DNA of 64,000 nucleotides, from NCBI RefSeq assembly GCF_000003815.2, contig NC_049994.1, positions 1,896,643 through 1,960,642 of the forward strand, written 5' to 3'. The notes under the pieces were generated by a model. The model was not told the DNA's origin and ran no database searches. It saw only the letters and a program-made list of their open reading frames with translations. Both the position numbers and the translations under genes were made by a program. Source of the DNA: Branchiostoma floridae. Lineage: Eukaryota; Chordata; Leptocardii; Amphioxiformes; Branchiostomatidae. Shown here in pieces: positions 53,001-62,000 of the stretch. Positions within the stretch are counted from its first letter, which is position 1. Every line of letters starts with the position of its first letter.

Positions 53001-56000
53001 ACCATTATAGAAAAATATTCACGGTGGTTTTAAGTTCGCGGTGAAGTGGTCATCGCGAAAACCGCGAACATTAATCCACCGCGAACATTTCTGCATTTAC
53101 AGTAGTTGTGACTATCCTTTGCAGATGAGACGTGTACACAGTTCCGCTGTGATAGCGGGAAGTGCATCAACTTCACCAAGCTGTGTGATGGGAAAAATGA
53201 CTGTGCAGATGGGGAGGATGAGACTATGTGTGGTAAGTGGATATCAAATACAGAATATTGCTGTTATTTATGTCTGTCTGCTATTTTAATCAACCATTCA
53301 TTGTCCTATCTATGTCTAAATGTCCTGCTTCCTCCCTCATAACAGTGACCACCACAAGACCCACAACAACCACAGCTGTCACAACAACAGCTGGCACACA
53401 GGTAACAACAACAACAACCACGGCACCAACAACAACACAGGCTCCGACTACAACAATGTTCACCACAACTGGTATGTACAAATGTAGTTCCGTCACAACT
53501 GATAATTGGTTAGGGTGTTACAAAAATGTAAATTTGCATTAAATTAAATCTAATTGTGTAAGAAACATATAATTCTACTGTGTACACTAAGATCACCAGG
53601 TTAGACAGAAAACAGTGAAATTAAAGAAATCAACTTGATATACAGCATTTAGACAAATTATTTTAGTAATCTCTGTGGCAGTCACACTTCAGATATCTTA
53701 AAGACTTTGTGTACCCAGCAGAATGTTTGAGTGTTACAATAAAATGTGGTTTTGAATAAGCAGCTATTAATTATGTATTTCAATATACTATTGTTCAATG
53801 ACAAGAAATAGACCCGGTCCATTAAATCTTAAAGCATGGGTCTAACTCGCATTAGCTACATGTATAGGACACCCATGGTTGTGGTAACATCCTTTGTCTT
53901 GTTTATTGACATAACCTGCATTTCAGCTAAATTATCAAGTTTTGCTTGTGCCATTGACTAATATTTCAATCTGTTTTTACTAGGTCCCTGTACTGAGTAC
54001 ATCTGTCCTGATGGCAGCTGCATCGATTTTGAGGAGGTCTGTGATGGGACCATGCAGTGTCCAGGAGGAGAGGACGAGGACGACTGTGGTATGATATAAA
54101 ATGATAAATGATACAGCAAGTTTAAGGTGTATTCTGTATGACCTGAGGTACCAACCTGGCCTGGGTTAGAAGTGTTAATGTCAATCAGCCAAAAGTAAAG
54201 AGAAGTTTTAGTGTGAATGTCCATCAGCACGAAGGAAGGGACAGTGTTAGTTTGAATGTCTATCAGCACGAAGGAAGGGACAGTGTAAGTGTGAATGTCT
54301 ATCAGTACCAAGGAAAGGGACAGTGTTAGTGTGAATGTCTATCAGCACAAAGGAAAGGGACAGTGTTAGTGTGAATGTCTATCAGCACAAAGGAAAGGGA
54401 CAGTGTTAGTGTGAATGTCTATCAGCACTAAGGAAAGGGACAGTGTTAGTGTGAATGTCTATCAGTACCAAGGAAAGGGACAGTGTTAGTGTGAATGTCT
54501 ATCAGCACGAAGGAAGGGACAGTGTAAGTGTGAATGTCTATCAGTACCAAGGAAAGGGACAGTGTTAGTGTGAATGTCTATCAGTACCAAGGAAAGGGAC
54601 AGTGTAAGTGTGAATGTCTATCAGCACCAAGGAAAGGAACAGTGTAAGTGGGGATGTCTATCAGTACCAAGGAAAGGAACAGTGTAAGTGGGGATGTCTA
54701 TCAGTACCAAGGAAAGGGACAGTGTTAGTTTGAATGTCTATCAGCACCAAGGAAAGGGACAGTGTAAGTGTGAATGTCTATCAGCACCAAGGAAAGGGAC
54801 AGTGTTAGTGTGAATGTCTATCAGCACCAAGGAAAGGGTCAGTGTTAGTGTGAATGTCTATCAGCACCAAGGAAAGGGACAGTGTTAGTGTGAATGTCTA
54901 TCAGTACCAAGGAAAGGGACAGTGTTAGTTTGAATGTCTATCAGCACCAAGGAAAGGGACAGTGTAAGTGTGAATGTCTATCAGCACCAAGGAAAGGGAC
55001 AGTGTTAGTGTGAATGTCTATCAGCACCAAGGAAAGGGACAGTGTTAGTGTGAATGTCTATCAGCACCAAGGAAAGGGTCAGTGTTAGTGTGAATGTCTA
55101 TCAGCACCAAGGAAAGGGACAGTGGTAGAAGTGTGAATGTCTATGTTAATGTGAATGTCCATCAGCACCAAGGAAAGGGACAGTGTTAGTGTAAATGTTA
55201 GAAGATGTGAATGTTAGAAGTGTAAATGTCTATCAGCACCAAGGAAAGGGACAGTAATTAGAAGTGTGAATGTCTATGTTAGTGTGAATGTCTATCAGCA
55301 CCAGGGAAAGGGACAGTGTTAGAAGTGTGAGTGTCTATGTTAGTGTCAATGTCCATCAGCACCAAGGAAAGGGACAGTAATTAGAAGTGTGAATGTCTAT
55401 GTTTGAGTGTCTATCAGCAGCAGGGAAAGGGACAGTGTTAGAGGTGTGAATGTCTATGCCTGATACAGAAAATATTTTTCACTTTTGGTGCTACATTTGG
55501 ACATTCAAAGTACCATCTGGTGTTTTGGAGCCTGTCATTTAGGACCATCGAGTGCATGGGATATTGTCATCCAGTGTTTCCTTTATAGATAGAAAGAAAT
55601 CTTAATTAACACGACAAAAGTACAGTGACTTTCGAAACGTCTATAACAACTACTTACAGTACACTAAACAAACATATATGGATTTCTACAGGTATACATA
55701 AATCAACATATTAGGTCTAGCATGTCATTTACACCATTGGTTCTACAGTATAAGCATTCCTGGATATATTTGCCTACTTGTACACAGTGAGGGTTATCGC
55801 CTCCCAGAATGTAGTTAAGTTTATCTATCGAACAGAGAGTAGCAAATTCTTTAGAGAAAGCAGAAAGTAAATTAACGCTAGTTCACCTTTATCTGTAGGG
55901 TGGCCTCTATCTGCTTTAAAAACAGCACATTTCGAAGTTTTACGTCTGCTGACAGTGGTTTCGAATTTGCAATATTTTCAAAATGTTTGAAACCACCGTT

Positions 56001-59000
56001 CGTCGACTTCATATGCCTAAATGCGTTTTTTTCTTACAAAAAACGAATATAGGTTACCGTCGGATAAAGGTGAACCAGCGTCAAATGTGAACAGCTTTGT
56101 GCATTTATCATTATACCATGAACAATCCATGAATGAATGAATGAATGGTTTTATTCGATCAATGTGATCCATGAGAAAGTATATGGCAGCCACAGGCTGA
56201 ATTGCATACTTTTACAATCAAAATAATTGGCTAAGGCAAATAAAGCTAAAAAATACAGTGGAATTATAACTTGTAAGTTTGTATTTTTAAAATCAACAAT
56301 AGACGCTATCTTAAAACAGATAGGTTCAACGTTAAACCGATGAGGTAGTTTTGACATGCACAATGCGTGGCTACAAGTAGCTTACAGCAGGTAACATGTT
56401 CACTATATGGCTAGAGTCCATTCAGTAGGTTGGTCATGTAATGAATAGGACTGTTCTTGTATCGGTATGTCCTTGTCTTAATTGTGGCTAGAAGATGCTC
56501 GCTTCTAGTGTTCCTGTTGCTGATGATCCATAACAAAGTGACGTTTATATTAGGTGGCTGGACATCCTGGGGTCCATGGGGAGACTGCAGTGAGACGTGT
56601 GACAGCGGCATCCAGACGAGAACCCGCCTCTGCACCGACCCACCACCTCCCATTGATGACCCACTCAAGTATTGCCATGGCGACGCAGAGGAACAACAGG
56701 AGTGCTTTGTGGAACCATGTCGTAAGTACCCTTGCTAACTAAAAGGAGATTTTTATTGTTTTTTTCAATTGCTTGTCGCTTTTTGCAGGGTTGGACAGGT
56801 TTTCTAAACTTCACTTGTCCTATTGGGCAAGCTCATAAAAGACTTACTTCCCCAAACCCAATTTTCACTTGCTCAAACTTCAAATGTTACTGTTACTAGT
56901 ATATGCATTTTCACTTACAGCAATGGAATTCTCTTTGGACCATTGCTTGATGTCTTGACTGTAAAAAGTAACAAGTATATCAAAATTGCACTTGAGCAAG
57001 TGGGGTAGGTCATGCACTTGCCCAAACAGCACTTTCACTTGCCCTGGACAATATACTAGGGCTATTGGACTTGTCCAACCCTGGTTTGCTGTTTTGGCCT
57101 ATGGAAGATAGGATCACATTTGGTACAATTTCATCCCAGATTACTCGGTCATTCCAAAGATTGTCAGTTAAATTCCATTTAAAGATGTTGAAAATGTGGT
57201 CCTTGTTCAAGGTAACATTAACAATTTTACTAACAGGATATGAAAATGATTGTGTCCACAGCGGAGTCCTGGGGCCCGTGGTCGCGCTGGTCAGAGTGTA
57301 CTAATGGTTGCCTGGGAGACATGACGTACCGCGTGCGCATGTGCCGCAACAGGTCAGTCCTCTGTTCCCTTGTATAATGCAAGTTCACATTCATCTGCAG
57401 GGTTACCTGTATTCGTAGCATTTACCCACACGATATTAAGGAATATCAAGTCGATGGACAGTGGTTTCAAGTTGTAATATGTTCAAACCAGTGTAGTTTG
57501 AAAATGTCATCCATCGGCTTGATATCCCTAAATAGCTGCTTTCGAAAGCAATAAATATAGGTTACCCTGCGGATAAAGGAGAACTAGCGTTACATGTACA
57601 AACACTGTTTGGCTAAGTACATATACCTATACACAAACTCTCATTCATTTTGTTATGTATTCTTCTGCCATATCATATAATGGTAGAACTATGTTAGCAA
57701 GAAAATAGCCTTCAGACAGTTGTCACTTACCAACCTGTACCAAAGACCTCTATTTTAAACTTAACACTGTCAGCATAAAAATCTTCAACTTTGTCAAATT
57801 GTCCCAAATGTTAGAGCCCATATGGCAGGGTACTTACATGTAGGCTGTTAGAATCACACAGTTTAGATGCAGAACGTCAAGGTTGTACTGTTTGTCTTCG
57901 TCAGTTACATTGTATAATATCAGCTATGCCTCTATTCAGCCATTCTATGATTTTAAAATGTGATTTCTACATAAATACCAGTTATTTCGTTTCTTAGGTA
58001 TTGCAAGTTCACCTTTATCCGTGGGGTAACCTATACCCGTTGTTTTCAAAACAGGGTATTTTTGGATATCACGTCGACAGACATTGGTTTCAAATTGCAA
58101 TATTTTCAGTACATTGCAGTTTAAACTACCACCTATCGGCTTGATGTGCCTAGATGCTCTGTTTGAAAAACAACACTGTCAGGTAAAGGTTACCACACGG
58201 ACAAAGGTGAACTAGCGTTGCTTCACTTTCTTCCTTTTTAGGTATGAAAAGATAACTGTAATACTGGACAGGTAGATAAATTTTTCTGGAATCTTGCAGA
58301 GTTGGTGATGGGATGCCACAGTGTATCAACGTCCTGAATGCCACCATGACCACCCTGGAGTACAAAATGTGTAACAGGTCCGATTGTCAAGGTAAGTTAT
58401 CTCTTTTGATATGTTTGTTGCACCACAGGATTTCAAAGTTTTTCATTGGATATGTATGCATGAGTGTATAACTTGTGTTCATAGATATGCTCATATTAGT
58501 TAGGTTTATTAGTCACAACCAGGGAGTACTTACATCCAATGTTTCGATGTCTGTCAGACACCATCATCAGGGTAGAGTGACTGGATCTGCACTTATAGCC
58601 GGTGTAGGTGGCGCTGCAACAGCTCCAGTCATTCTAATCTGATCTAGTCATTCTAACCCTGATAGTCGTGTCTGCCTCCTTGCCTTTAAAACAACCAGGC
58701 AGTAGACAGAAACCATGGACAATATTAAGTTAAACTTGAAAGTTCATCTGTGTTGTTAGAAGTCATTATTATTTAAGACAGTGTAGTTTACAAAAATGTA
58801 ACTGTAACACAAAAATTGGACTCACCCAAATTTTCGACTGAACAGCACCTGAGTCTTAAAAAATGTCAAGGAATGAACAAGCCACTGTTGTCGTGATGTC
58901 ATGTTATGCAGATAGAACACGTGACTCAGTAAGCAGTGGATCATAGGCTGCAGGAATTCTATGGTGCCCACCGTCTCTGTCCAGGGATGGTTCTTTGGTC

Positions 59001-62000
59001 ACTCTAGCAAAAAAGTCTGGCTCTATGTCCAAGATTTTAACTTTGTCCAGTGAAACTGAATGACCAGGTGATTAGACAATATTGTTGCTGATATCATCCC
59101 ACAGAACCAGAATGTGTTGAGAACTCGGAGTGGCTTGAAGCAGACGAGTGCAAGACCTGTCCAGGAACGTGTCTGAACTTGTGGTCCCAGGAGATATCCA
59201 GCTTGGTGGGGCAGGTGGCAGAGTGTCTCCCACAGCCCTGCGAGCCAGGTTTGTTTGTTTATTTGTTTGTTTATTTGTTGTGTCTAAACTGGTGAACCAG
59301 GTTTGTTTGTGTATTTTGTTCGTTCTATCTAAACTACATGTAGTACGATAGGTGAAAGAGTGTCTTCCACAGCCCTGTGAACTAGGTTTGTTTGTTTGTG
59401 TATTTTCGTATCTAGTACGACAGGTGAAAGAGTGTCTTACACAGCCCTGTAAACCGGATGTGTTTGTTTGTGTATTTGTTGTGTATAATCTGGTGTGACA
59501 GGTGATAGAGTGTCTTCCACAGCCCTGTGAACCAGGTTTGTTTGTTGTGTATTAGTTGTGTTTAAACACTATGGATGACACTACGACCCTATCTTGTGAG
59601 TGGAATGACTTTTTAGTACTACTAAACAGTGTAATTCATAACCATTTGATACAAACCTGTACATCTCTTGTGTGTCCATCCAGGTTGCTATTGTAAGGAG
59701 GGTTTTGTTGAGCACAACGGAACCTGCATACGGCAGCAGGAGTGCCCCTGTTTCATCAATGGGGTTGTCTACGACTATGGTGATCCCATATCACTAGGAC
59801 CATGTGAAACTTGGTACATCAAGATCTTCTGCATTCTTTATTTCTTTATTTGGATTCATTACAGACTGAGAGCTGGGGCAAAACAGGTGCAAAATGCACC
59901 TTTGAAGGCTGCCCTCCCGCACATAAAAACACATACATGGCACAACAATCATAGACTATACGATAATAATGACATTATCAGAATATACATTTATAACTAA
60001 CATTAGGCAAATTCATGGTACAATTGGTGAAAATGAAAAAGTGTGCGAAAAACTAGCTCGGTCTTGATGCTAGGCAAGAAGCAACCACAAGAAGTGGTCC
60101 AGGTACAGGGAAGGTTGATACAGTCGATGGTACTAAATCTGTTGTATGTCGCCTTCAGTTCTTATCATTCTGTATCATTATCTAATGCCATATAGAGGGC
60201 ATAATGACCCTTCTCAGGCAGGCAGCATACACATGTAGCTGTAGGTTATATTGCACTGAAAGACCCATCACACATAACCTACAAGTCTAAAATTACACTG
60301 TACCATATACTTATGTACTTGTGACTTACCTGGCTTCTTGTGCTAACATGTTTCTGCATGTAAATTTGTTAAGAAAAAGTGTAACCTATTTTTTCATTAT
60401 CAACTGCCTAATTTTTTGTACTCCATTCTCCAGTTACTGCATCAATGGAACATTGGGCGAATGTGTGGACACCTACCCATGTAATGGTAGGTTTAAAATT
60501 AATACCATTTAAGTCATTCAGGTCCTTACCAGTTTAACATTCCAAGGTCAAGTATACAGTCCTTCATGAGTGTTTAATGAGGGTCTGCATGACACTTTTC
60601 GATATGGTGCAGGCAACGTCTTTGATTTCCTGCATGACGTGCATGACGCCATCTTATCAATGTACATGCGTACAGTAGAGTATAGTACATGCTAATGAGA
60701 CAGCCAAATTTTATCTGAGTAATACGCTGGTGGTTCTTCTGATTTCAGCATTTACCATTGAAGAGGTCCCCCATGCAGAACCTGTTCAATGTTGTAGTAC
60801 ATTACCACAGAATCTGATATGGGACCAAGTCTCCTTGAAATAAATTTTAAGACAGTTCTACAAAACAGTGGCTTTCAAGAATGGACTATAATCAAGTATT
60901 AATAAGTCTTAAGTTTGTATAATTATGTGAACTGAGTTATTATGTTTTATTCTTGTAGTTTTATCCAGAACACAGTAACTGTTGTTTTAACCAGTATGTT
61001 GGTACTGTTTGCAGTGGACTGCGAATGGTCCGAGTGGACGTCATGGGGACCAGTAGTTGGACCATGTGGTACAGAAGTACAGCAGTACTCCTACAGGTAC
61101 AGTCTGAAGTTATACTGTAAACTGGACCATGTGGTACAGAAGTACAGCAGTACTCCTACAGGTACAGTCTGAAGTTAAACTGTAAACTGGACCATGTGGT
61201 ACAGAAGTACAGCAGTACTCCTACAGGTACAGTCTGAAGTTAAACTGTAAACTGGACCATGTGGTACAGAAGTACAGCAGTACTCCTACAGGTACAGTCT
61301 GAAGTTATACTGTAAACTGGACCATGTGGTACAGAAGTACAGCAGTACTCCTACAGGTACAGTCTGAAGTTAAACTGTAAACTGGACCATGTGGTACAGA
61401 AGTACAACAGTACTCCTANNNNNNNNNNNNNNNNNNNNNNNNNNNNNNNNNNNNNNNNNNNNNNNNNNNNNNNNNNNNNNNNNNNNNNNNNNNNNNNNNN
61501 NNNNNNNNNNNNNNNNNNNNNNNNNNNNNNNNNNNNNNNNNNNNCCTACAGTAACTGTTGTTTTAACCAGTATGTTGGTACTGTTTGCAGTGGACTGCGA
61601 ATGGTCCGAGTGGACGTCATGGGGACCAGTAGTTGGACCATGTGGTACAGAAGTACAGCAGTACTCCTACAGGTACAGTCTGAAGTTATACTGTAAACTG
61701 GACCATGTGGTACAGAAGTACAGCAGTACTCCTACAGGTACAGTCTGAAGTTAAACTGTAAACTGGACCATGTGGTACAGAAGTACAGCAGTACTCCTAC
61801 AGGTACAGTCTGAAGTTAAACTGTAAACTGGACCATGTGGTACAGAAGTACAGCAGTACTCCTACAGGTACAGTCTGAAGTTATACTGTAAACTGGACCA
61901 TGTGGTACAGAAGTACAGCAGTACTCCTACAGGTACAGTCTGAAGTTAAACTGTAAACTGGACCATGTGGTACAGAAGTACAGCAGTACTCCTACAGGTA

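Noticed and set aside
53290-53496. Minus-strand Val-rich frame
   Set aside because: Shadow of the Thr-rich exon 46 on the plus strand.
54089-56553. Search for an F5/8 type C domain between the LDLa and TSP1 modules
   Set aside because: The interval is minisatellite, a MITE and AT-rich intron; no phase 1 exon with discoidin-like sequence was seen.
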